A DNA stretch of 8,363 bases from Flavobacterium sp. (GTDB taxonomy: Bacteria > Bacteroidota > Bacteroidia > Flavobacteriales > Flavobacteriaceae), in the NCBI GenBank assembly GCA_012032075.1, contig JAAURU010000144.1, positions 1 to 8,363 of the forward strand. Direction: 5' to 3'. Below are positions 1 to 6,804 of this stretch, one piece after another. Each line of letters starts with the position of its first letter. The first letter of the stretch is position 1. The translations under genes and the position numbers were made by a program. The notes under the pieces were generated by a model. It saw only the letters and a list, made by a program, of their open reading frames with translations, had not been told where the DNA came from and made no database searches.

Positions 1-5
1 TTATT

Positions 6-42
6 TAACCTTTGTCAAAGTTCAAAACTTTGACAAAGGTTA
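6..42 (-). terminator. Intrinsic terminator after creD
   Basis: A perfect inverted repeat with 17-base arms (6-22 and 26-42) surrounds a three-base loop (CAA). It starts 11 bases past the creD stop codon, so it should end the whole minus-strand operon. On the minus strand it is followed by TTAAATAA rather than a long pure T tract. The arms contain CTTTGTCAAAG-like sequence, a style of stem common between genes in Flavobacterium. Because it is symmetrical it could also end transcription arriving from the left on the plus strand. Confidence 0.8.
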
Positions 43-53
43 TTAAAACAAAA

Positions 54-1403
54 CTATTTCCACTCAATTTTTCGAGAGAAATACATTACTGCTCCTAATA
101 TTAAGAATAATCCAATGCTTCCTACTAGCAAGGCATAGTTTTCTAATTGTATGATTACAAAAATAAAGCTATATAAAACGGTTAATGATGCACTAATGAA
201 TAAAGGAAATTTTTTCTCTTTTAAGACGGAAATTGAGTAGAGTAGTAACATAATAATTACTGAACTAGCTGCAATTATGTATGCAATAGTAAAACTTGAA
301 TGTTCGGTAATTGAAATTAGTAAAGTATAAAACATAATTAAGGCTAAACCTATCATAGTATATTGAAAAATATGAATGCTTTTTTTGCTAATTGTTTGTA
401 TTAAAAAGAAGATTAAGAAGGTTAAACCAATAACTAAAAAGCCATATTTTGATGCACGATCGTTTTGTTGGTATTGGTCAACGGTTTCAATTAATTTTAC
501 ACCATAAGAATAACTAGATAGATTTGGAATTTTATCAGTGTACTGTTGGGCAAAAGGTCTGTTAATGTGAAGAATTTTCCAATCGGCATGAAAATCTTTG
601 TTGGTAATCTTTTTGTAGTATCGCTCGCAGCAAAATTCCCAATCGAAACTAGGTGAATCCCAATTCGCATTTACACTTGTAGTAGTTGTTTTTCCAACCG
701 GAATAAATTGCACACTATTACTGCCATTATAACTCATATTAAAGTTGAAATCTAGCTTTTGATTTGGATTATAAGTAAAAGCATCGGTTTCTAGCGTGCC
801 AAAATAATCATCTTCATCGGTTTTTGATTCTAAACTGTAATTAGTTTTATTGATACCAATTTTTAGGTCACTTTTGATACTTTTTAAGTTAGTAGTTTTT
901 ATTAGAATTGTAGCCTTTTCCCAAAGCATATCTTCTGGTTTCAAAGCTAATTTATCCAACGCTACATTTTCAAAAGAACCATTAAACTTCATAGTAGCTT
1001 TAAAAACAATTGGATTGTACAAACCACGTTTTAATTCGTCCACTTTTTGAACTTCGGTTTTGTTTTGTAGCTTATCTGGGAAAAAGTAAGCATTTTGAAT
1101 GTAGGCTTTCTTTTGAATAGTAGTTTGTTTTGTTTTCTCATCTACTATTGCTGTTTCAGTGTAGATTTTATAAGGAACTTTAAGAATAGGACCAAAAAAA
1201 TGAATGTCTTCTCCCCATAATTGCGTGACTTCTTCAGTAACTTCGTTTTTACGTTCAGAACGTTCTCTTATTAGGTTTTGAACTAAATTCAAAGGAATAA
1301 GTAAGAATAATGTTAGCACACTTACCATAATCATTTTTGCTGTATTGCTTTGAAGAAATGAAGGTTTTGGACTTGGTGTTGGATTTTGAATTTGATTTTC
1401 CAT
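54..1403 (-). CDS. creD: CreD family inner-membrane protein
   Basis: This 449-residue protein matches the length and layout of CreD (E. coli CreD is about 450 residues). A Pro/Ser-rich cytoplasmic tail (1-22) is followed by one membrane helix (about 23-43), the typical sequence RSERKNEVTEEV, a large periplasmic domain rich in beta strands (about 50-315, with the WG-D-FGPIL-VPY region near 63-79), and a C-terminal block of about five hydrophobic helices (about 320-443). CreD belongs to the CreBC regulon in enterobacteria and is linked there to envelope stress, colicin E2 tolerance and beta-lactam response; its biochemical activity is unknown. No creB or creC is present here. It is the last gene of the run, 21 bases downstream of the small membrane gene at 1425-1746. 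The frame is intact. The family assignment is secure; its role in this organism is inferred. Confidence 0.92.
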   Translation of the reverse strand: MENQIQNPTPSPKPSFLQSNTAKMIMVSVLTLFLLIPLNLVQNLIRERSERKNEVTEEVTQLWGEDIHFFGPILKVPYKIYTETAIVDEKTKQTTIQKKAYIQNAYFFPDKLQNKTEVQKVDELKRGLYNPIVFKATMKFNGSFENVALDKLALKPEDMLWEKATILIKTTNLKSIKSDLKIGINKTNYSLESKTDEDDYFGTLETDAFTYNPNQKLDFNFNMSYNGSNSVQFIPVGKTTTTSVNANWDSPSFDWEFCCERYYKKITNKDFHADWKILHINRPFAQQYTDKIPNLSSYSYGVKLIETVDQYQQNDRASKYGFLVIGLTFLIFFLIQTISKKSIHIFQYTMIGLALIMFYTLLISITEHSSFTIAYIIAASSVIIMLLLYSISVLKEKKFPLFISASLTVLYSFIFVIIQLENYALLVGSIGLFLILGAVMYFSRKIEWK

Positions 1404-1424
1404 GAGTATTGATTTTAAATTATA

Positions 1425-1746
1425 TTAAAAAAGATTGATTTTAAAATTGTTAAATACTAAATGCATATAAAAAAATGTAATAGGTATATTGAGAAGTAAG
1501 ATTAAAAGACTTCCTAACTGAAAAGATACAATTGCTTATAAATAATTAGATTATATATTAATTTGAGAAACACAATTACATTGAAAAATAGGGCATTAAT
1601 GACATAAATTAATCCTATCATTACATAATTGTCACTATGGTTTATTTTATATAGAACTAATAAAAGTGTTCCAAAAGTGAATGAAATAAATGCAATTTTT
1701 TTGCCAAATTGCCATCTCTGATTATTGTTTTGCTATAATCTTCCAT
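1425..1746 (-). pseudogene. Small three-helix membrane protein (two frame breaks)
   Basis: No single open frame covers this gene, but three consecutive frame segments join into a natural protein of about 107 residues. It begins at ATG 1746 (MEDYSK), which overlaps the end of DUF1361 by 25 bases. One base is missing in the A run at 1728-1731 (minus-strand sense); after repair it reads NNNQRWQFGKKIAFISF and so on. A second base is missing in the T run at 1521-1524; after repair it reads YLFQLGSLLILLLNIPITFF and ends at the TAA at 1425-1427. The product has three hydrophobic helices (about 18-35, 42-67 and 75-96) with basic loops. It resembles small uncharacterised flavobacterial membrane proteins, recognised from memory. 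The two losses look like sequence errors, but true decay cannot be excluded. The function is unknown. Confidence 0.6.
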
Positions 1747-2384
1747 AAAATGATTTTGATGAGATAAGTGATGAAAATAAAACTGCCGTATAAAACCGAA
1801 AATAAAATAGCTTCTAATGTGAATATGGTTTCCAATGAATTGAGAAATAATTGAAAAGGATTTGTAAGAATATGCCAACTATTAAAGCGTAAAAATCTTC
1901 CTAGATAAATCCCAAAACCACTTAGCAAACAGATTATTGGAATTGTAATTACTACTGTTTTATTAGTATAGAATAAAGAAAAACAGTTTTTAAATTCCTT
2001 TATAGAAAGTAATCCAAATAAGAATCCAAGACTTGAAAACGAAAACAATAAAATTAAATCAAACCAAAATAAGTCAGGATTCCCTTTTTGTAAGTGAACA
2101 AAATCGGTTAAGATGTAAAAGGAATTGGGCAGAAATAACAACCAACTAAAAAAGACAATTACTCTCGTTTTTCCATTTTCTAATAATTGAATTTTTTCTT
2201 TGACAAAAACCAAAATTAAATAAGGAACAGCTCCAAGAAATAAATTCCAAACTAAAAAAAAGTAGAAAATAGAATGACTTATTTTTGCTCTAAAAAGTAA
2301 AAGTAAAACACAATAAATAGATAAGAATAGTAGTAAAGTATTTGTTTTTTTATTGGATAAATAGGTGTTAATTATAGTTTTCAT
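1722..2384 (-). CDS. DUF1361 domain membrane protein
   Basis: This is a 220-residue integral membrane protein with about six hydrophobic helices (roughly 15-33, 38-62, 75-93, 104-127, 142-163 and 180-213). The conserved part runs from FLVWNLFLGAVPYLI (about 43-57) through LFLPNSFYILTDFVHL (about 82-97) to WFDLILLFSFSSLGFLFGLL (about 106-125), the pattern that defines DUF1361. No enzymatic role is known for the family. The ATG lies one base after the TAA of the COQ4-like gene (TAATATG), and the 3' end overlaps the start of the small membrane gene, so translation of the three genes is probably coupled. The frame is intact and the length is normal for the family. Confidence 0.85.
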   Translation of the reverse strand: MKTIINTYLSNKKTNTLLLFLSIYCVLLLLFRAKISHSIFYFFLVWNLFLGAVPYLILVFVKEKIQLLENGKTRVIVFFSWLLFLPNSFYILTDFVHLQKGNPDLFWFDLILLFSFSSLGFLFGLLSIKEFKNCFSLFYTNKTVVITIPIICLLSGFGIYLGRFLRFNSWHILTNPFQLFLNSLETIFTLEAILFSVLYGSFIFITYLIKIILWKIIAKQ

Positions 2385-2385
2385 A

Positions 2386-2840
2386 TTAAACGATATTAAA
2401 TGTTTTTCTAATGTTTGTTACAGGAATTGTTAGCATTTTTTGGAAATCTAAATGATAGAATTGATGCGCTTTTTTGCCTTTATCAAATTGGTTTAAATAA
2501 TAAGGAATTTGGGTAGGATAGAAAAGTAATCCTGTTGTGATAACCATAAATAGATATAAACTTCTTTTCCGTTGCCCAATAAGTAATATTGCATTCCTAT
2601 TTCTTCTACAACTGAAATTCCAGTATTTGTAAGTACATGAATTACATCATGATCTTCCAGTTTTTCTTGAATTTCAAAATTGTAACGTAACAAAAAATTT
2701 CCCAAATGAAATCCTAGTGATTGTTCTGGGAATGCAATTAAGTCTTGACTTGTAAGTTGCCAAGGTTTATTTTTCTTAAACCACTTTTGATAAGGTTTCT
2801 TACTGATTTCGTACATTTTTTCGATTATTTTGTCTTTCAT
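2386..2840 (-). CDS. COQ4-like protein (one frame break)
   Basis: The frame from ATG 2840 stops after 115 residues, but the last 23 look foreign. Adding one base to the A run at 2565-2568 changes GNGKE into GNGKRSLYLFMVITTGLLFY and extends the product to 151 residues, ending at the TAA at 2386-2388, one base before the DUF1361 ATG. The N-terminal half carries H64-D65-x-x-H68 followed after eleven residues by E80, the HDxxH-x11-E metal-site motif of the COQ4 family (PF05019). COQ4 is required for ubiquinone synthesis in eukaryotes; flavobacteria generally use menaquinone, so the substrate here is unknown. There is no signal peptide; the repaired C-terminal half has one hydrophobic stretch. A degenerate copy of the operon's inverted repeat lies just upstream at 2857-2875. 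Confidence 0.75.
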
Positions 2841-2856
2841 TTTATTAATTTAAAAG

Positions 2857-2875
2857 TACTTTGATTTTCAAAGCA
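2857..2875. promoter_or_regulatory. Candidate operator, second copy
   Basis: TACTTTG-ATTTT-CAAAGCA is an inverted repeat with 7-base arms (6 of 7 matching) and a 5-base centre. It lies in the 53-base gap between the regulator gene and the COQ4-like gene, starting 17 bases before the COQ4-like ATG. It has the same half-sites and spacing as the perfect repeat at 3940-3958 in front of the operon. The likely binder is the winged-helix protein encoded next to it. That link is inferred from position and symmetry. Confidence 0.5.
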
Positions 2876-2893
2876 TATAGATAAAAAATAGTG

Positions 2894-3190
2894 TTAAGTG
2901 TTTGATATTAATTTTTCAAGCGCTTCAATGTGTTCTTGAAAAGCTTTTTTTCCTTGTTTTGTGGCAATGTATTTTGTGTTGGGTTTTCTTCCAATAAATT
3001 GTTTTTCAACCGTAATGTAATTTTCACTTTCCAAAGCTTTAGCATGACTAGCTAAATTACCATCTGTAACTCCTAAAAGTTCTTTTAAAGTGGAAAAATC
3101 AGCATTCTCATTCACCATTAAGACTGACATGATGCCCAAACGAATTCGGTGATCAAAGGCTTTATTAATATTTTGAATGATGTTTTTCAC
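2894..3190 (-). CDS. Winged-helix transcriptional regulator
   Basis: This 98-residue protein is almost entirely one winged-helix DNA-binding domain (HTH_34/MarR-ArsR-like). The N-terminal helix (FDHRIRLGIMSVL, about 12-24) is followed by FSTLKELLGVTDGNLASHAKALE (about 32-54), in which TDGNLASHAKALE is the recognition helix, and then by a beta wing (EKQFIGRKPNTKYIATKQG, about 62-80) and a closing helix. No ligand-binding domain is present. The start is GTG at 3190; no in-frame ATG lies upstream, and homologs begin at the same MKNII-type residues. This type of small regulator is a usual neighbour of creD in flavobacteria. It probably binds the CTTTG-N5-CAAAG repeats at 2857-2875 and 3940-3958. 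The frame is intact. Confidence 0.88.
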   Translation of the reverse strand: MKNIIQNINKAFDHRIRLGIMSVLMVNENADFSTLKELLGVTDGNLASHAKALESENYITVEKQFIGRKPNTKYIATKQGKKAFQEHIEALEKLISNT

Positions 3191-3205
3191 GAAATTTTTT
3201 TTAGA

Positions 3206-3259
3206 GTTTAAAATTGTTTACAGGTTTAAAATGGTTTAAGAGTTTAAAATGGTTTAAGA
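3206..3259. repeat. 18-bp tandem repeat, three copies
   Basis: Two exact copies of GTTTAAAATGGTTTAAGA (3224-3241 and 3242-3259) are preceded by a diverged copy (3206-3223). Each unit itself holds two GTTTAA cores about 10 bases apart. The array lies just upstream of the GTG start of the regulator gene, inside the operon. It could be a spacer repeat, or it could affect expression of the regulator and the genes after it. Nothing else in the window shares the unit. Confidence 0.75.
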
Positions 3260-3285
3260 GTTTATTTTTAATAAATATGTCTATC

Positions 3286-3327
3286 TTCCAGCTTCCATCA
3301 TCCAGCACCCAACTTCAAACCTCTAAC
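3286..3327. repeat. Degenerate 7-bp (heptad) repeat
   Basis: Six consecutive 7-mers can be read: TTCCAGC, TTCCATC, ATCCAGC, ACCCAAC, TTCAAAC, CTCTAAC. They approximate WTCCANC, with a strong purine/pyrimidine strand bias. The last unit overlaps the stop codon of the membrane-protein gene at 3323-3325. Degenerate arrays with this look occur between genes in many Flavobacterium genomes (recalled, not searched). The function is unknown. Confidence 0.55.
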
Positions 3328-3888
3328 TTTTCCTATCGTATTTATAATACATTATACTTCCATATAAAATATGACATAATCCAAAACCAATTACCCAAAA
3401 ATACAAACCATATCCTGAGAATTCTACAGCAATTAAACCTAGAATAATTTGAGTAATTCCTAAATAACGAACATCTCTCAAGGTATATTTACTAGCGTTC
3501 AAACATGCCAATCCATAAAATAATAAAGTTACAGGAGCAATTAGTCCATAATATCTGTTTTTTAATAATAGCACTGCAAAAATTCCACCAGTAATTAAGG
3601 GTAAGGCAAAGTTAATTAAAACTCTTCTAGAAGCTGGATTCCAAATTTTTTCACCCAATTTTTTAGCTTTTTTGCAGTTAAAATATATGCTGTGCCTACA
3701 GAAAGTAGTAATACAATGAAAGCTGTTAATAAGATTAATTTAAAAGTCTTACTTTCTAAAGTGATGTATCTTCCATAATGATTATTTATAAGAAAGTTTA
3801 CATAAGTAGCACCTAATAAGGCATAAATTCCTGCTAATATTCCTGATAAACCACTTAAAGAAATAAATTGAGTGGATTTACTCATCAT
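3323..3888 (-). CDS. Conserved membrane protein (one frame break)
   Basis: Two overlapping frames (3616-3888 and 3323-3658) join into one protein of 188 residues when one base is added to the A run at 3668-3673: TAKKLKNWVKKF becomes TAKKAKKLGEKIWNPASRR, running straight into the second frame. About six membrane helices are visible: about 9-31 and 46-68 in the first part, then FALPLITGGIF, YGLIAPVTLLFYGLACL, YLGITQIILGLIAV and YGLYFWVIGFGLCHILYG in the second. The cytoplasmic loop between the halves is basic. The protein belongs to a conserved but unnamed Bacteroidota family that I recognise from its place next to this regulator; no function is known. The break sits on A_AAA_AAG, a classic -1 slippery heptamer, and a -1 slip there would give the correct frame. 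A sequence undercall is the simpler explanation. The start is ATG 3888 or the adjacent ATG 3885. Confidence 0.75.
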
Positions 3889-3939
3889 TTCTTTAATATC
3901 TTGTATGTCTTTAAGTATTTACTTGCTTCCATTTTAAAG

Positions 3940-3958
3940 TACTTTGAAATACAAAGTA
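3940..3958. promoter_or_regulatory. Candidate operator of the creD operon
   Basis: TACTTTG-AAATA-CAAAGTA is a perfect inverted repeat with 7-base arms around a 5-base centre, 51 bases before the first ATG of the operon (3888). Read on the minus strand, the promoter-proximal part gives TTACTTTG, one mismatch from the Bacteroidota -7 box TAnnTTTG. A bound regulator would therefore cover the promoter, which fits repression. The shared half-sites at 2857-2875 support a specific binder, most likely the winged-helix protein of the operon. Confidence 0.6.
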
Positions 3959-4083
3959 AATACTATTTTTTGGTTTGACCAAATTTATTTTTAAGTTTCT
4001 TAATAATACATTTTATCATTTGTTTCGCTTTTATATTAAATAATTGTAATATTTTTAAGGTTTAAATTAAAATTCATTTCAAA

Positions 4084-5457
4084 ATGCGAATTCTAATAGC
4101 TTTCACGCTTTTATTTTTAGTTAACTTTTCTACAATAGCTCAAATCAGAAGATGAAAAAAATGTTACGTTCTATTTACGATACAGCTTTGACAAATTCTA
4201 AATGTTATGATTGGTTGGATTATTTATCAAATACAATTGGTTCAAGATTATCAGGTTCAAAAGGAGCTGAAAAAGCTGTAATTTATACAAAGGCTGAATT
4301 AGATAAATTAGGATTGGATCGTGTTTTCCTTCAAGAAGTTATGGTACCTCATTGGGTAAGAGGTGAAAAAGAAAAAGCGTATTTTGAAAATAAAGGCAAG
4401 AAAATTAATGTTCCTATTTGTGCTTTGGGAAGTTCCATAGCAACACCAAAACAAGGTTTGATTGCTCCTATTATTGAAGTTATGGGGATTGAGGAAATGA
4501 TTGCATTAGGTGCTGAAAAAATAAAAGGGAAAATTGTTTTCTTTAACAGACCGATGACTCCAATTCATATTGAAACTTTCAAAGCTTATAGTGGTTGTCT
4601 TGACCAACGCTCATCTGGAGCTAGAGAAGCAGCTAAATTAGGAGCTGTTGGTGTTATTGTTCGCTCCATGAATTTACGGTTAGATGATTTACCACATACA
4701 GGAAATACAAACTATGGTGATTTACCAAAAGATAAGTATATTCCAGCTGCAGCAATTAGTACAAATGGAGCCAATTTATTGAAAGAAGCTTTAAAAGAAA
4801 ATCCAAACTTAAATTTTTATTTCAAACAATCTTGTGAAACTTTGCCAGATGTTTTGTCCTATAATGTTGTTGGAGAAATAAAAGGAAGTCAAAATCCTGA
4901 CAAAATTATGGTTGTAGGAGGTCATTTGGATTCATGGGATTTAGGTGATGGTTCTCATGACGATGGAGCTGGAGTGGTACAAAGCATGGACATACTTTCT
5001 ATTTTTAAAATTTAGGTTAACCAAAATACATATCAGAGTGGTTTTATTTATGAATGAAGAAAATGGAAACGGTGGAGGACGTAAATATGCCGAATTGGCT
5101 GAAAAAAATAAAGAAAACCACATTTTTGCAATGGAAAGTGATGCTGGTGGATTTTCTCCAAGAGGTTTTTCAATAGAAGCAGATGAATCTAATTTTACTA
5201 AAATATCCAATTGGAAGACCTTATTTGAACCCTATTTAATTCATAAATTTGTTGAAGGCTTTACTGGAGTTGATATTGCTCCATTAAAATCAAAACAAAT
5301 TGTAAAAATTGGATTACAACCCGATTCTCAACGTTATTTTGATTATCATCATGCTTCAAATGACAAATTTGATGCGGTAAATAAACGTGAATTAGAACTT
5401 GGAGCTGCAACAATGGCTGCTATGCTTTATTTGATTGATAAATATGGAATTGATTAA
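4084..5457 (+). CDS. Secreted M28 family zinc peptidase (frame breaks)
   Basis: A signal peptide starts at ATG 4084 (MRILIAFTLLFLV..., cleavage expected after the A of TIA-Q, near 4140). One missing base in the A run at 4142-4144 separates it from the main frame (YDTALTNSKCYDWLDYLSNTIGSRLSGS onward). A second break near 5007-5018 separates residues up to QSMDILSIFK from RVVLFMNEENGNGGG; adding one base to the A run at 5007-5010 and one T at 5017-5018 gives IFKNLGLTKIHIRVVLF. The repaired product has about 458 residues. The M28 metal and catalytic residues are all present: GGHLDSWD, HDDGAG, MNEENG (the catalytic Glu pair), MESDAGG and YHHASND. A PA-like domain (about 125-240) sits before the metal site. 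The nearest family is the carboxypeptidase Q/PGCP-like exopeptidases. It should act outside the inner membrane on peptides. Upstream it is divergent from the creD operon. Confidence 0.85.
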
Positions 5458-5472
5458 CCTTTTAACTGCTAA

Positions 5473-5505
5473 AAATTTGACAACTTTTAAAAAATTGTCA
5501 AATTT
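5473..5505 (+). terminator. Hairpin after the M28 peptidase gene
   Basis: AAATTTGACAA (5473-5483) and its exact reverse complement (5495-5505) surround an 11-base A/T loop, 16 bases past the peptidase stop codon. The stem is AT-rich with no long T tract after it, so termination may be incomplete and the following gene could still be read. Confidence 0.5.
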
Positions 5506-5542
5506 CTTAAATCTTTTTAAATGAACCTTTTTAAATAAAAAA

Positions 5543-5890
5543 TTGAAACCAGCTGAAGAATACATACTAAGACAATCTCAAGAATATCAAGAAGTTTTAC
5601 ATTACTTAGTTGGAGTTGTAGAACAAGAATTTCCTGGTGTTGACTTATTGTACAAATGGAAGCTTACCTTTTTTTTATTACAAAGGAAAACCAGTTATTT
5701 ATTTTAATGTAAATGGCAAAAAGAAATATGTTGATGTTGGTTTTTTCTATGGAAGTAAGATGAAAAGAACATGGATTATTTTATTATAGGTAATCGAACC
5801 GTAGTGAAATTATTACGTTACCACAAAATTGATGCTATTCCTGATGGTATTTTAAGAGAAGGAATTAGAGAAGTTAAGGAATTGTATTAA
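5543..5890 (+). pseudogene. DUF1801-type protein (two frame breaks)
   Basis: Three frame segments join into about 115 residues. The start is TTG 5543 (read as MKPAEEYILRQSQEYQ); no ATG lies in frame. Segment one runs to LLYKWK. An extra base near 5663 then moves the reading to LPFFYYKGKPVIYFNVNGKK, followed by YVDVGFFYGSKMKR. One missing A at 5768-5769 leads into NMDYFIIGNRTVVKLLRYHK and the end IREVKELY. The order (amphipathic N-terminus, PFFYYKGKP-x-x-YFN, YVD-GF, a late LRY segment) is that of the DUF1801/YdhG-like fold, a small cytoplasmic domain of unknown function with an iron-chaperone-like (frataxin-related) fold. The first break looks like an insertion, unlike the others in this window, so true decay is somewhat more likely here. 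It is downstream of the peptidase on the same strand. Confidence 0.6.
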
Positions 5891-5892
5891 CG

Positions 5893-5919
5893 AAAAAAAG
5901 CACTTTTTTAAAAGCGCTT
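5893..5919 (-). terminator. Terminator between convergent genes
   Basis: Arms 5898-5907 and 5910-5919 (AAGCACTTTT / AAAAGCGCTT) form a 10-bp stem that is fully paired on the minus strand (one G-U pair) and is followed there by a run of seven T. It ends the outer-membrane protein gene at 5942. On the plus strand the same stem has one A-C mismatch and could weakly end transcription from the DUF1801-type gene. Confidence 0.75.
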
Positions 5920-5941
5920 CTAATTTATTTGTTACTTCAAT

Positions 5942-6787
5942 TTAAATCCTAAAAATTCCACCAAAAGCAATAATTCTTTGGAAAAACCAAAAATCTTGTG
6001 ACGCTTTATCAATTGGGTCTTTTGAAGTGCGAATATCATTCATATTGATATAACCTCCTTTTAATTCGGCTTGAATAAAGAAATATTTAAAAACAGTAAT
6101 ATTTAATCCTGCTTTAGCAGATAGTCCAAAACCAGCAACATGAAACTCGTCATTGTTATCTTTTGATAATAAGGTTGAATTTGTTTTTGGTAATAAGATC
6201 CCTCCTCCAAGTCCTTCAGTTACATTGATTTGAAATTTATCAGTATTGGGTAAACCAATATATTTTGAAATATCATCTACTCTTGAAAATTCAGTATGAA
6301 TATAGTTTAAACCATCTGTGTGTTCAAATTCTAAAAAATCTAAATCTAACGTTAATTCGTCAGCACTTGGATTCTCATTATAACTTCCTAGATTTGGATA
6401 ATAACCACTGTAACGCACTCTTTTATCTTGTGTCATTACATATTTCATGTGATCTACACCAACTGATATATTATAATGGTCATTGATGAAATAACCCATT
6501 CTAAAGTTGGTTTGAGGAATCGTCATTCTTCCAGGATTGATATAATCAACATGCCATCCTTTTGGTTTGTCACGTGCTTCTACATCATATAGGGTAAAAT
6601 CATAATCAGTTCCTTTAAAATGAATGTCAGATTTTGAAAATGATTCTCTATTTCCTCCCCAAAAGATATAAAATTTTCCTTTATTGTGAGCCGTGTATTT
6701 TTCAGGTGTTTCAACTGTTTCTTGACAAAAGGTGTACTGTGAAAAAACACAAAAAGTTAGTACAACCATTAAAAATGATTGTTTCAT
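5942..6787 (-). CDS. Predicted outer-membrane beta-barrel protein
   Basis: A 281-residue exported protein. A signal peptide (about 1-21, cleavage before Q22) is followed by a charged linker (ETVETPEKYTAHNKG) and then by alternating short strands with aromatic ends typical of an eight-strand-type barrel: FYIFWGGNRESFSKSDIHF, FTLYDVEARDKP, TNFRMGYFINDHYNISVGVDHMKYVM, FHVAGFGLSAKAGLNITVF, YFFIQAELKGGYINM and a C-terminal IIAFGGIFRI. It looks like an uncharacterised conserved Bacteroidota protein (FWG-NR---SDIHF-G-DYDFTL pattern) for which I know no function. It follows kdsA with a 17-base gap on the same strand, so the two are probably co-transcribed; both concern the outer membrane. The frame is intact. 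Confidence 0.75.
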   Translation of the reverse strand: MKQSFLMVVLTFCVFSQYTFCQETVETPEKYTAHNKGKFYIFWGGNRESFSKSDIHFKGTDYDFTLYDVEARDKPKGWHVDYINPGRMTIPQTNFRMGYFINDHYNISVGVDHMKYVMTQDKRVRYSGYYPNLGSYNENPSADELTLDLDFLEFEHTDGLNYIHTEFSRVDDISKYIGLPNTDKFQINVTEGLGGGILLPKTNSTLLSKDNNDEFHVAGFGLSAKAGLNITVFKYFFIQAELKGGYINMNDIRTSKDPIDKASQDFWFFQRIIAFGGIFRI

Positions 6788-6804
6788 TTAGGTTAAGTAG
6801 GTAA

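Noticed and set aside
850..1050. Plus-strand open frame of 66 codons inside creD
   Set aside because: It lies fully opposite the well-supported creD frame and its product resembles no protein family; it is an AT-rich shadow.
1657..1878. Minus-strand open frame of 73 codons across the DUF1361 end
   Set aside because: Its first 44 codons are out-of-frame DUF1361 sequence. Only its internal MEDYSK start is used, as the start of the reconstructed small membrane gene.
3206..3259. Tandem repeat as a CRISPR array
   Set aside because: The units are directly adjacent with no spacers, there are only three of them, and no cas genes are present.
3214..3447. Plus-strand open frame of 77 codons
   Set aside because: Its N-terminus (repeated LKWFKS) is a translation of the 18-bp tandem repeat and the rest is antisense to the 188-residue membrane protein.
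3889..4083. Hidden gene in the divergent gap before the peptidase
   Set aside because: Apart from the inverted repeat at 3940-3958 I see only AT-rich DNA with frequent stops in all frames; promoters for both directions are expected here, but no plus-strand -7 box is convincing.
4941..5210. Minus-strand open frame of 89 codons
   Set aside because: It is antisense to the M28 peptidase active-site region, which has strong motif support.
6265..6486. Plus-strand open frame of 73 codons
   Set aside because: It is antisense to the intact outer-membrane protein gene and has no recognisable protein features.
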